Source: Bacillus alkalicellulosilyticus (GTDB lineage Bacteria; Bacillota; Bacilli; Bacillales; Bacillaceae_F). Taken from it: DNA of 64,000 nucleotides. The translations under genes were made by a program, and so were the position numbers. The number at the start of each line of letters is the position of its first letter. Within the stretch, counting starts at the first letter, position 1. The DNA lies in NCBI RefSeq assembly GCF_002019795.1, contig NZ_KV917381.1, positions 1,361,210 to 1,425,209 on the forward strand, read 5' to 3'. Shown piece after piece: positions 1 through 7,499 of the stretch. The notes beneath the pieces are model-generated. The model made no database searches, was not told the DNA's origin, and worked only from the letters and a program-made list of their open reading frames with translations.

Positions 1-1409
1 ACGTGTTTTACATCATAATTTTCAGGCTTGAACTTTCCAAGGAACGTTTTGAAAAACATAATTAAACAGTAAACAAAAGTAAATACACTAGCGACCCATC
101 CTAAGACAGGGAACAGGAATCCAAAGGTTTGCATGTTAAATATGCCTAATTCGCTCGCTCTAAGTAGTCCTGTAAAGAACATCTCTTTACTAAGGAAACC
201 GTTAAATGGAGGAAGACCTGCCATTGACGCTAAACCTATTAAAGATACGGTAAATGTGATTGGCATGATAGCCATAAGACCACCAAGCTTACGAATATCT
301 CGAGTGCCCGTTTCATGGTCAATGATTCCGACTGTCATGAACAAGCTCCCTTTAAAGGTAGCATGGTTAATTAAGTGAAAAATGGCTGCTACAGTCGCAA
401 GGGTATAAAAATCCGTGTTTTCTCCCCCTTGGAAGTACAATGACGCAGAACCTAATCCAAGTAAACACATAATTAAACCTAGTTGACTAATGGTAGAGAA
501 AGCTAGGATTGATTTCAAGTCTTTTTGACGGACAGCTGAAATGGAACCCCAAAGGAGCGTAAATATCCCGAATGCGGATATAATCCAAAACCACTCTGAC
601 ACCCCACCAAAAACTGGAGTTAAACGGGCTACTAGATAAATCCCGGCTTTAACCATCGTTGCGGAGTGAAGATAAGCACTTACTGGTGTTGGTGCTTCCA
701 TTGCGTCAGGCAACCAAATGTGAAATGGAAACTGAGCTGATTTTGTAAAAGCCCCTAACAACACAAGAATCATTGCAGGTAAGAATAAAGAATGGGTAAC
801 TAGTAAATCAGCCTGTTCAATTAGACCTCTTATACTAAACGTACCGCCCATAACGTACAGGAGACAGAATCCCCCAAGCATAGCAAAGCCACCAAATACG
901 GTGATAAGCATTGATTTTTGAGCACCATAAATGGATTTTTCACGGTGAAACCAATAACTAATTAATAATGAAGATGCTAAACTTGTTAGTTCCCAGAATA
1001 CATAAAGAACAATTAGATTATCTGAAATCACAACTCCTAGCATAGCTCCCATAAACATCAATAGGTATACATAGAAATTGTTCAGTTTCTCTTTGGTCTT
1101 CGATAAATAATAGATTGAATAAAGGACAACCAATGCTCCTATTCCAGTAATGAGTAGAGCAAATAAGATGCTCAATCCATCAAGGTATACTGTGAAATTG
1201 ATTCCAAGAGACGGTACCCATGGAAACGTTTCTTGAATGACATCTCCATTTGATGTAGTAGGAAGAAATCTTAAAAAGTATACGAACAGAGCAAGTGGAA
1301 GAAGTAGTACGAACCATCCTGTATGAATATTTCTTATATATTTATAAAGAAATGGGACTAGGATGGCCAATAAAAATGGTGCAATTGTAGCCCAGTGTAA
1401 CAAAGTCAA
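1..1409 (-). CDS. mrpA: Na+/H+ antiporter subunit A (MrpA/MnhA), N-terminal part
   Basis: This open frame reads leftward from a TTG start at 1409 and runs off the window, leaving 469 codons. The TTG has a strong ribosome site (AAGGAGGG, 1417-1424 complement, 7 nt spacing). The product is a run of hydrophobic helices of the Mrp-A/NADH-dehydrogenase subunit 5 type. Visible family motifs are VFWELTSL with Glu-140, KSAQFPFHIWLPDA, TPVSAYLHSATMVKAG and the NHATFKGSLF segment. MrpA is the large subunit of the multi-subunit Mrp complex, which exchanges cytoplasmic Na+ for external H+ and supports growth at high pH and Na+. Glu-140 matches a residue known to be essential in B. subtilis MrpA. The later mrp genes should follow to the left, outside the window. 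The family is certain; the operon is inferred. Confidence 0.93.
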   Translation of the reverse strand, partial: MTLLHWATIAPFLLAILVPFLYKYIRNIHTGWFVLLLPLALFVYFLRFLPTTSNGDVIQETFPWVPSLGINFTVYLDGLSILFALLITGIGALVVLYSIYYLSKTKEKLNNFYVYLLMFMGAMLGVVISDNLIVLYVFWELTSLASSLLISYWFHREKSIYGAQKSMLITVFGGFAMLGGFCLLYVMGGTFSIRGLIEQADLLVTHSLFLPAMILVLLGAFTKSAQFPFHIWLPDAMEAPTPVSAYLHSATMVKAGIYLVARLTPVFGGVSEWFWIISAFGIFTLLWGSISAVRQKDLKSILAFSTISQLGLIMCLLGLGSASLYFQGGENTDFYTLATVAAIFHLINHATFKGSLFMTVGIIDHETGTRDIRKLGGLMAIMPITFTVSLIGLASMAGLPPFNGFLSKEMFFTGLLRASELGIFNMQTFGFLFPVLGWVASVFTFVYCLIMFFKTFLGKFKPENYDVKH

Positions 1410-1494
1410 TAATGTTCCCTCCTTATAGGTTTTAAGTTATGTAGTAATGGAATGAGGACGGTACTCTTACGCATGCATATGCAAGACAAATCAA

Positions 1495-1523
1495 ATTATA
1501 TAACAAATTATGTTCCCTTGCAT
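1495..1523 (-). promoter_or_regulatory. Possible sigma-A promoter of mrpA
   Basis: On the minus strand a perfect TATAAT (1500-1495) lies about 85 nt upstream of the mrpA start. The hexamer 17 nt further upstream is only a weak match to TTGACA, so this is a tentative call. The rest of the 1410-1741 intergenic stretch is AT-rich and shows no gene. Confidence 0.35.
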
Positions 1524-1741
1524 CTGAGAACATCTGACTTCATCACGTTTTCATTTGTATTTATAAATAAGAAGAAAACGGTATAAATACACAAAAAAAA
1601 TTTTATTGTGAAAAAAATAAAGGCAGGTTTAGCTATAGCGTTGCATAAAAGAATTAATCCTATTCAAAATTGAAAAATATGTATAAAAGTATAAAAGTTA
1701 ACTCATTCTAATAGTAAGAAGTGTTAGCTGGAGTGATTTAA

Positions 1742-1942
1742 ATGAAAAAACAAAAAGGTATAATCGCAGGCATCATATTTGTAACTATGTTTGTTAGTGC
1801 GTGGGTCTATGAAAATTATGATACCCGCTATGTGAAGATACAAAACCTAGAGGAACCAAATGGAGTAAATATTCAAACCTATCCAGGAGGATACCCAATA
1901 GAAACGTTCCAACCACGAGAATACGTAAAATCAAGAAAGTAA
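1742..1942 (+). CDS. Small membrane-anchored protein, unknown function
   Basis: A 66-residue frame starts at an ATG preceded by GCTGGAGTGATTTAA, a usable ribosome site. Residues 1-5 are basic (MKKQK) and about 6-22 form one hydrophobic helix, so it looks like a short membrane-anchored or exported protein. The polar tail has no cysteine pair or recognisable motif. It is a single-gene unit, closed by a strong terminator right after the stop. I do not recognise the family. The good ribosome site and dedicated terminator are the main reasons for believing it is a gene. Confidence 0.65.
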   Translation: MKKQKGIIAGIIFVTMFVSAWVYENYDTRYVKIQNLEEPNGVNIQTYPGGYPIETFQPREYVKSRK

Positions 1943-1986
1943 GCAAAAGAGGCTGACATTCAATGTCAGCCTCTTTTGCTTTTTGT
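1942..1986 (+). terminator. Intrinsic terminator of the 66-aa gene
   Basis: A near-perfect 19-nt inverted repeat (AGCAAAAGAGGCTGACATT, then its complement at 1962-1980) is followed by a T run. The A-rich left side means it could also stop the leftward sda transcript. Confidence 0.9.
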
Positions 1987-2012
1987 ATCCTTTAGGTGCT
2001 TCAAGATAGTTA

Positions 2013-2153
2013 TTAGGAAGAAAGTTTTATTTTATCAGCTAATGAACGGCGATCGATTTCATTTTTAATGAGGTAGATAAAATCGTCACTTAAGTTTAAT
2101 TCAACGGCTTTAAAGTATGTTTCAATCAATAAATCATCAGAAAGTTTTCTCAT
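2013..2153 (-). CDS. sda: Sporulation histidine kinase inhibitor Sda
   Basis: This 46-codon gene encodes a protein beginning [19 protein letters not shown] and ending [12 protein letters not shown], the Sda family sequence and length. Sda folds as a helical hairpin, binds the dimerisation domain of sporulation kinases such as KinA, and blocks the phosphorelay when replication initiation is perturbed. The ATG at 2153 is chosen because it gives the canonical 46 residues. An in-frame TTG at 2174 has a better placed ribosome site (AGGAGGTGA) and would add seven residues, an ambiguity similar to that in B. subtilis, where a longer form was once annotated. DnaA boxes lie upstream, as expected for a DnaA-controlled checkpoint gene. 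Confidence 0.93.
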   Translation of the reverse strand: MRKLSDDLLIETYFKAVELNLSDDFIYLIKNEIDRRSLADKIKLSS

Positions 2154-2334
2154 CGTATCCTGCCTAAAAGGCAAGTCACCTCCTAAAAATAACGAATTGT
2201 GTTTTGTATCTTAATGCCTAAAAAAAATAAGTTAATTTAGCATATTTACATTATGTTTTTCATAAATTAATATGTTTGTCCTGTTTGATTACGTTTATCC
2301 TATCATGAATCAATAAGTGGAACAACCGTTCGTT

Positions 2335-2433
2335 TTATCCACAATTAACGGTGGATAACTTGTTGATTACTTGTTTATAACAGGATTTTCCATTGATTTA
2401 TGTATGGTTAACAAGTGAATAACGTTATCCACA
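2335..2433. promoter_or_regulatory. DnaA-box cluster upstream of sda
   Basis: Two perfect DnaA boxes TTATCCACA lie at 2335-2343 and 2425-2433 on the plus strand. A one-mismatch box (GGTGGATAA, 2350-2358) is in the other orientation. Weaker matches occur at about 2295 (TTATCCTAT) and 2414-2422. In B. subtilis DnaA binds a cluster at sda and activates its transcription, so the same link between replication initiation and the sporulation checkpoint is inferred here. Confidence 0.8.
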
Positions 2434-2845
2434 GGTGTTGAGAATAGGGAAAATTTGTCGAAAAGTTTTTGTTATTTTTTTTGAAAAATGACATATTTTC
2501 CGTTTCAAGTATATTATTACACGTCTTTTTACTTGGTTTTGTTGAAGTTTGACGATGAATGTATATCGATAATTGTCTACCACGAACCATGAAAAGTCAT
2601 AGAGAAAATGTGAAGATTCGACGCATTGATACACAACCGTTGAAAAAAAAGATAGAAAAGGGTATACTTACCGCTTGACAATACTATCTTTGACAGAATT
2701 AAAGGGTAAATTACATAAAACGAGAAAGTTAGTAAAGTTGATTGTTTAAAAAATGAAATAAGTGAGCATTAAGTTGATGAACCAATCAAATAATACAGAT
2801 AAAACATAGCATCGGAACAAAGAGGATGGAGAAAGGGATGATAAA
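2434..2845. other. Gene-free stretch before yqeH
   Basis: Together with 2175-2433 this is roughly 670 bases without a credible gene. The short frames on the minus strand have no ribosome sites and no recognisable product. In B. subtilis yqeG (a HAD-type phosphatase of about 170 residues) lies between sda and yqeH; nothing resembling it is present. Apart from the DnaA boxes and the promoter at 2640-2668, I see no further structure. Confidence 0.6.
2640..2668 (+). promoter_or_regulatory. Sigma-A promoter of the yqeH operon
   Basis: TTGAAA (2640-2645) and TATACT (2663-2668) are separated by 17 nt, a near-consensus sigma-A promoter. It predicts a leader of about 170 nt before yqeH. Two further TTGACA hexamers downstream (2675-2680, 2690-2695) lack good -10 partners. 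Confidence 0.6.
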
Positions 2846-3970
2846 GTGGAAGAACTTCAAACTAATGGAAGAGAGACCATTTGTGCTGGGTGTGGAGTAA
2901 AGGTACAAACAACTGAGAAATCAGGCCTGGGTTATGCGCCAAAATCAGCTTTAGAAAGAGATGTTGTCATTTGCCAACGTTGTTTTAGATTGAGACATTA
3001 TAATGAAGTGCAAGATGTGTCTCTAACTGATGATGATTTTTTAAAAATTTTAAATAACTTAGGGAAAACAAATTCTCTCATTGTAAAAATCGTTGATATC
3101 TTTGATTTTACTGGCAGTTGGTTACCTGGATTGCACAGGTTTGTTGGGAATAACGATGTATTACTGCTCGGGAATAAAGTCGATTTGCTTCCGAAATCCT
3201 TAAATCAGAACAGGTTAATTAACTGGATGAAGAAATCGGCTAAAGATCTTGGAATGCAACCTGTCGATGTTCATTTAATGAGTGCCCATAAAGGTCACGG
3301 TGTAATCGAAGCAGCAAGTAAAATTGATGAACTTCGAAAAGGGAAAGATGTTTATGTTGTTGGAAGTACGAATGTAGGAAAATCAACTTTCATTAATAGA
3401 ATGATAAAAGAGTTTGGTGGGGAAGAAGAGCTGATGATTACAACATCCCACTTTCCTGGAACGACATTGGATATGATTGATCTCCCATTAGATGATGGGC
3501 AGAAATTATTTGACACGCCAGGAATTATAAACCATCATCAAATTGCTCATTATATTGATAAGACAGAATTGAAGGTTATTACTCCTAAAAAGGAAATTAA
3601 GCCAATGGTTTTTCAATTAAATGAAGAACAAACCTTGTATTTTGGAGGATTGGCTCGTTTAGATTTTGTTAAGGGTGGACGTGGTTCGTTCGTATGTTAT
3701 TTTTCAAATGAATTGATGATCCATCGCACAAAATTAGAAAAAGCAGACCAGTTATATAAGGACCACTTAGGAGAATTATTGGTGCCACCAGGAAGAGAGA
3801 CAAAAGAAAACTTACCCGAGTTAGTTCGTCATGATTTTAGTATTAAAAACGAAAAAAGTGACATTGTCTTTTCAGGTCTTGGCTGGGTAACTGTTCATCA
3901 ACCAAATGTACGAGTAAGCGCTTATGCACCAAAAGGTGTCGGAGTTTCAATTCGAAGCTCGTTAGTGTAA
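2846..3970 (+). CDS. yqeH: Circularly permuted ribosome-assembly GTPase YqeH
   Basis: The 374-residue product starts at GTG with GGAGAAAGGG upstream. An N-terminal zinc finger (Cys-13, Cys-16, Cys-43, Cys-46) precedes a GTPase domain whose motifs are permuted: G4 NKVD at 110-113, G5 SAHKG near 146, G1 GSTNVGKST at 173-181 and G3 DTPG at 223-226. This order is diagnostic of YqeH. The protein takes part in assembly of the 30S subunit and 16S rRNA maturation. Length is close to the B. subtilis protein. It opens an operon of closely spaced genes mainly for ribosome assembly, NAD and shikimate metabolism. Confidence 0.97.
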   Translation: MEELQTNGRETICAGCGVKVQTTEKSGLGYAPKSALERDVVICQRCFRLRHYNEVQDVSLTDDDFLKILNNLGKTNSLIVKIVDIFDFTGSWLPGLHRFVGNNDVLLLGNKVDLLPKSLNQNRLINWMKKSAKDLGMQPVDVHLMSAHKGHGVIEAASKIDELRKGKDVYVVGSTNVGKSTFINRMIKEFGGEEELMITTSHFPGTTLDMIDLPLDDGQKLFDTPGIINHHQIAHYIDKTELKVITPKKEIKPMVFQLNEEQTLYFGGLARLDFVKGGRGSFVCYFSNELMIHRTKLEKADQLYKDHLGELLVPPGRETKENLPELVRHDFSIKNEKSDIVFSGLGWVTVHQPNVRVSAYAPKGVGVSIRSSLV

Positions 3971-3987
3971 AGGTGGGGAGGATTAAT

Positions 3988-4827
3988 ATGGGGAAGTTAT
4001 TTTGTTTAATTGGTAATCCGGTTGGTCATTCATTATCACCACACATGCATAATGATGCATTTTCTCAACTAGGAATGAACCATCATTATCATGCTTTTAA
4101 AGTCGAACAAGAAGACCTAGAAGCAGCAGTAGCTGGTTTAAAAGCGTTAGGAGTTGCTGGGTTTAATGTCACGATTCCTCATAAAGTGGAGATCATGAAA
4201 TACCTGGATAAAGTAGATGGAGAAGCTAAGAAGATTGGTGCTGTTAATACAGTCGTATTAGAGGATGGTCAATACATCGGGTATAATACAGATGGACAAG
4301 GTTATTTACAGTCGCTATTAGATATAACTGACACGCTACAATCCAAAAATGTACTTGTTGTTGGAGCTGGTGGGGCATCTAGAGCTATTGTTACGGTTTT
4401 ATCTTCATATGGGGTAGCAAGCTTAACGATAGCTAATCGAACAATTGAAAAAGCAATAGATTTGGCAAAGCAATGTCAGGATAAAACAGAAATCAGAACG
4501 ATGACGATTCATGGTGCAGAAGAGCAGTTGAATCACTTTGACCTGATTATTAATACAACTTCTGTAGGAATGAGTCCGAACATAAATGCTCTCCCGTTAT
4601 CAGTAGAAAAGATAAAAGAAGGAACGATTGTGAGTGATTTAATTTACAATCCCCTTAAAACGAAGTTTCTATTAGATGGAGAAGCGAAGGGGGCTATCGC
4701 TCATGATGGCGTAGGAATGTTTGTTGGTCAAGGCGCATTAGCATTTCAAAAATGGACAGGCATCCTGCCAGATAGAATTCGAATGAAAAAGTTAGTAATT
4801 GCTCAATTGGAGGGTAAAACATGTTAA
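3988..4827 (+). CDS. aroE: Shikimate dehydrogenase
   Basis: The enzyme reduces 3-dehydroshikimate to shikimate with NADPH in aromatic amino acid biosynthesis. The 279-residue protein shows the substrate-binding SLS (15-17), the catalytic-lysine motif NVTIPHK with Lys-66, NTDG at about 100-103, and the nucleotide-binding GAGGASRA at 126-133. I chose the ATG at 3988 over an upstream GTG at 3973 because that GTG lies inside the ribosome site GGGGAGG (3975-3981). The gene begins 17 nt after yqeH and its end overlaps the yhbY start by 7 nt. Confidence 0.97.
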   Translation: MGKLFCLIGNPVGHSLSPHMHNDAFSQLGMNHHYHAFKVEQEDLEAAVAGLKALGVAGFNVTIPHKVEIMKYLDKVDGEAKKIGAVNTVVLEDGQYIGYNTDGQGYLQSLLDITDTLQSKNVLVVGAGGASRAIVTVLSSYGVASLTIANRTIEKAIDLAKQCQDKTEIRTMTIHGAEEQLNHFDLIINTTSVGMSPNINALPLSVEKIKEGTIVSDLIYNPLKTKFLLDGEAKGAIAHDGVGMFVGQGALAFQKWTGILPDRIRMKKLVIAQLEGKTC

Positions 4828-5111
4828 CAGGTAAACAAAAGCGATTTTTACGAGCAAAAGCCCATCACCTGCAACCTATTTTTCAGGTTGGTAAAGGTGG
4901 AGTCAATGAGAATATGATTAAACAAATTGAAGAAGCACTTGAGGTTAGAGAGCTGATAAAGGTCAGTATTCTACAAAATTGTGAAGATGACAAAAAAGAA
5001 GTTGCAGCTAGCCTAAGTTCGAATTCAGGAGCAGAGCTTGTACAAGTAATAGGAAATACAGTTGTGTTATACAAGGAATCGAATGAGCATAAGGAGATTG
5101 AACTACCCTAG
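4821..5111 (+). CDS. yhbY: RNA-binding CRM-domain protein YhbY (YqeI)
   Basis: This 96-residue protein is a single CRM domain. It carries the family signature around residues 21-29 (FQVGKGGVN) and the conserved C-terminal half ending in the IGNTVVLYK strand. YhbY proteins bind pre-50S ribosomal particles through rRNA. The start overlaps the end of aroE, as in B. subtilis, where the gene is called yqeI. Assignment rests on sequence and on the conserved aroE-yhbY-nadD order. Confidence 0.95.
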   Translation: MLTGKQKRFLRAKAHHLQPIFQVGKGGVNENMIKQIEEALEVRELIKVSILQNCEDDKKEVAASLSSNSGAELVQVIGNTVVLYKESNEHKEIELP

Positions 5112-5140
5112 GGGAAACTGGAGGACAAGGGGTTTTTTAA

Positions 5141-5713
5141 ATGAAAAGAATTGGGATCCTTGGGGGTACATTTGACCCTCCTCATTATGGTCATCTATTA
5201 ATAGCAGAAGAAGTTAGAAAAGAACTAACCTTAGATGAGGTGTGGTTTATGCCATCCCACATCCCTCCTCATAAAATAAGAAATGATTTATCATCTTCAG
5301 AGGACCGAGAAAAAATGGTGACCCTTGCAATAGAAGATAATCAACATTTCATTTTATCGACAATAGAATTAGAGAGAAAGGGACGTTCTTTTACAATCGA
5401 TACAATGAGGCAACTCACTAAGGATCACCCCACTGCCTCTTTTTATTTTATTGTAGGTGGAGACATGGTAGACCAGTTAGATAACTGGGTTGAAATAGAA
5501 CAGCTACTGACCTTAGTGACATTTGTAGGGTTAAGACGTCCAAAATATAATAGTGATTCTCCATACAAAAAGAACATCATTGAAATTGATGTGCCACAAC
5601 TTGATATATCTTCTTCGCTAATTAGAGAGAGAAAAAGGGATGGAAAAAATATCAAATACCTTATCCCAGAAAGCGTAAGAAAATATATTTGTGAAAGGGG
5701 ATTATATGAATAG
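5141..5713 (+). CDS. nadD: Nicotinate-nucleotide adenylyltransferase
   Basis: NadD transfers AMP from ATP to nicotinate mononucleotide, forming deamido-NAD in NAD biosynthesis. The 190-residue protein has the nucleotidyltransferase signature GGTFDPPHYGH at 8-18, containing the HxGH-type motif, and the second motif ISSSLIRER at 156-164. It starts at an ATG 29 nt after yhbY and overlaps the start of yqeK by 8 nt, suggesting translational coupling. Length and motifs match the B. subtilis enzyme. Confidence 0.97.
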   Translation: MKRIGILGGTFDPPHYGHLLIAEEVRKELTLDEVWFMPSHIPPHKIRNDLSSSEDREKMVTLAIEDNQHFILSTIELERKGRSFTIDTMRQLTKDHPTASFYFIVGGDMVDQLDNWVEIEQLLTLVTFVGLRRPKYNSDSPYKKNIIEIDVPQLDISSSLIRERKRDGKNIKYLIPESVRKYICERGLYE

Positions 5714-6266
5714 AGAGGAAGCACTTGCTATTGTAAAACCCCATTTGACTGAACACCGATATGAGCATACACTCGGGGTTGTGAAAACTGCGAAAGAACT
5801 AGCAAAACGCTTTGGTGCAGATGAAAATAAAGCTGAATTAGCGAGTATCTTTCATGACTATGCTAAATTTCGTTCGAAAACAGAAATGAAACAAATCCTA
5901 CTCGACAAACAAATCTCATTAGATATGCTTGAGTATGGAGATGAATTGTTACATGCCCCGTGTGGAGCGTACTTAGTTAAAACTGAAGTGGGAATAGAGG
6001 ATGAGGAAGTACTAACCGCTATTCAGTTTCATACAACAGGAAGACCAGGGATGACCCTACTTGAAAAAGTAGTATTTCTTGCTGATTACATTGAACCGAA
6101 TCGGAAGTTCCCAGGAGTAGAAGAAGCGCGTGAACTTGCTAAAACAAGTCTAGATGAGGCAATGATTTTAGCTTTGAGGAATACAATGACCTTTTTATTA
6201 AAAAAGAGCCATGCGATATATCCTGGAACATTAGCAACATATAATGAGCTACTCCAAAATAAATGA
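5706..6266 (+). CDS. yqeK: HD-domain Ap4A hydrolase YqeK
   Basis: The 186-residue HD-domain phosphohydrolase has His-21, His-50/Asp-51 (FHDYAK) and a later HT..GRPGM segment followed by the ADYIEP motif typical of YqeK. The B. subtilis homologue has been reported to hydrolyse diadenosine tetraphosphate symmetrically. The ATG at 5706 (MNREEAL) is preferred to an upstream in-frame ATG because it follows GAAAGGGG at a good distance and matches the B. subtilis N-terminus. It lies in the operon between nadD and rsfS. Confidence 0.95.
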   Translation: MNREEALAIVKPHLTEHRYEHTLGVVKTAKELAKRFGADENKAELASIFHDYAKFRSKTEMKQILLDKQISLDMLEYGDELLHAPCGAYLVKTEVGIEDEEVLTAIQFHTTGRPGMTLLEKVVFLADYIEPNRKFPGVEEARELAKTSLDEAMILALRNTMTFLLKKSHAIYPGTLATYNELLQNK

Positions 6267-6288
6267 GAACTAAAAGGAGGATTACAAG

Positions 6289-6642
6289 ATGTCAGAAAAA
6301 AAAGTACTGGAACTTGCAGTAAAAGCGATAGATGACAAAAGAGCTGAAAATATTGTAGCGTTAAATATGAAAGGGGTCTCTCTAATTGCCGATTATTTTG
6401 TCATTTGCCATGGTAATTCTGAGAAACAAGTTCAAGCCATTGCAGATGAAGTGAAGAAGGTCGCACAAGAGCAAGGAATGGAAATGAGACGCTTAGAAGG
6501 GTTTGACCAAGCTCGTTGGGTTTTAATTGACTTAGGAGATGTTGTCGTGCACGTGTTCCATAAGGATGAGAGATTATTTTATAATCTAGAAAAATTATGG
6601 GGCGATGCACAAGTCGTCGAGCTTGAGGGAGAGCTATTATAA
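6289..6642 (+). CDS. rsfS: Ribosome silencing factor RsfS
   Basis: RsfS (YqeL/YbeB, DUF143) binds ribosomal protein L14 and prevents joining of the ribosomal subunits when nutrients are scarce. The 117-residue product covers the whole family, with the conserved IADYFVICHGNS stretch at about 31-42 and the RRLEGF and DVVVHVF motifs. The gene has a strong ribosome site (AGGAGGATTAC). Its TAA stop overlaps the ATG of the next gene (TAATG), indicating coupled translation. Confidence 0.96.
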   Translation: MSEKKVLELAVKAIDDKRAENIVALNMKGVSLIADYFVICHGNSEKQVQAIADEVKKVAQEQGMEMRRLEGFDQARWVLIDLGDVVVHVFHKDERLFYNLEKLWGDAQVVELEGELL

Positions 6643-7499
6643 TGTTGCTACCAGGCCACATGGCAACGCTAACTGTTGCGAGAAAAACAAACTTTGGTTA
6701 TTTTTTAACTGATGGTACTGAAGATATATTATTACACAAACGTGAGGCAACGAGAGAGTTAGAACTTGATGAAAAAGTGGAGGTTTTTTTATACCATGAT
6801 CATCAAAAACGTATAGCAGCCACAATGGAGGAACCATTGATAACCTTTGGGGAAATCGCTTGGCTTGAAGTTGTGTCGGTCCTGCCTAGAGATGGACTGT
6901 TTTTAAATAATGGTATCTCAAGAGATTTATTTTTATCAATTGATGAGCTTCCCTTTGAAAGAGAGCGCTGGCCAAAGCCCGGAGATCGCTTACCAGTATC
7001 ATTAATTAATGATAAAAAGGGACGAGTTATGGCTCAGCATATTAAAGGACCACTGATTGAAAAACAAGCTAAAAAGGCCACCGAACTCTCACTTAATCAA
7101 GAAGTAACAGGAACAGTATATCATTTTGTTGATGAAGGTGTTTTTCTTTTAACGGAAGAAGGCTATCTTGCCTTTCTCCATGAGAGTGAATCCTCGTTTG
7201 TTCCTAGACTAGGTCAACAGTTAACGGTCCGTGTAACCTATGTTCGTGACGATGGAAGAATTAATGTATCAGCTTTTGCGGATAAGATGAAAAGTCAAGT
7301 TGAAGACTCAGAAAAGATTTTAGAATATATGAAAAGTCGGGACGGAGCTATGCCTTATGGAGATAAGTCACAGGCTGAAGACATAACGACTCGATTTAAT
7401 ATGAGTAAGGCTGCCTTTAAGAGAGCTTTAGGTAAATTAATGAAAGAACAGTTAGTGTACCAAAAGGAAGGCTGGACTTACTTAAAGGAGAAGCAATGA
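6642..7499 (+). CDS. S1-domain RNA-binding protein, CvfB/YitL family
   Basis: The 285-residue protein resembles the CvfB (YitL) family. It has S1-like beta-barrel segments: an N-terminal one with GYFLTDGTEDILLH, and a later one with GTVYHFVDEGVFLLTEEGYLAFLHESE. These are followed by a winged-helix-like C-terminal region of about 70 residues. In Staphylococcus aureus CvfB binds RNA and affects virulence gene expression; its role in bacilli is poorly known. The gene overlaps rsfS by one nucleotide and yqeM by four, so it is fully embedded in the operon. In B. subtilis rsfS and yqeM are adjacent and yitL lies elsewhere, so this placement is a lineage difference. Confidence 0.85.
   Translation: MLLPGHMATLTVARKTNFGYFLTDGTEDILLHKREATRELELDEKVEVFLYHDHQKRIAATMEEPLITFGEIAWLEVVSVLPRDGLFLNNGISRDLFLSIDELPFERERWPKPGDRLPVSLINDKKGRVMAQHIKGPLIEKQAKKATELSLNQEVTGTVYHFVDEGVFLLTEEGYLAFLHESESSFVPRLGQQLTVRVTYVRDDGRINVSAFADKMKSQVEDSEKILEYMKSRDGAMPYGDKSQAEDITTRFNMSKAAFKRALGKLMKEQLVYQKEGWTYLKEKQ

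Noticed and set aside
133-378. An 81-codon plus-strand frame inside mrpA
   Set aside because: It is antisense to strongly conserved MrpA codons and has no ribosome site.
2335-2433. DnaA boxes considered as a replication origin
   Set aside because: No dnaA or dnaN gene, no AT-rich unwinding element pattern and only three good boxes; the sda location explains them.
2408-2634. Two short minus-strand frames upstream of yqeH
   Set aside because: No ribosome sites, no recognisable product, and one overlaps DnaA boxes; they do not resemble YqeG.
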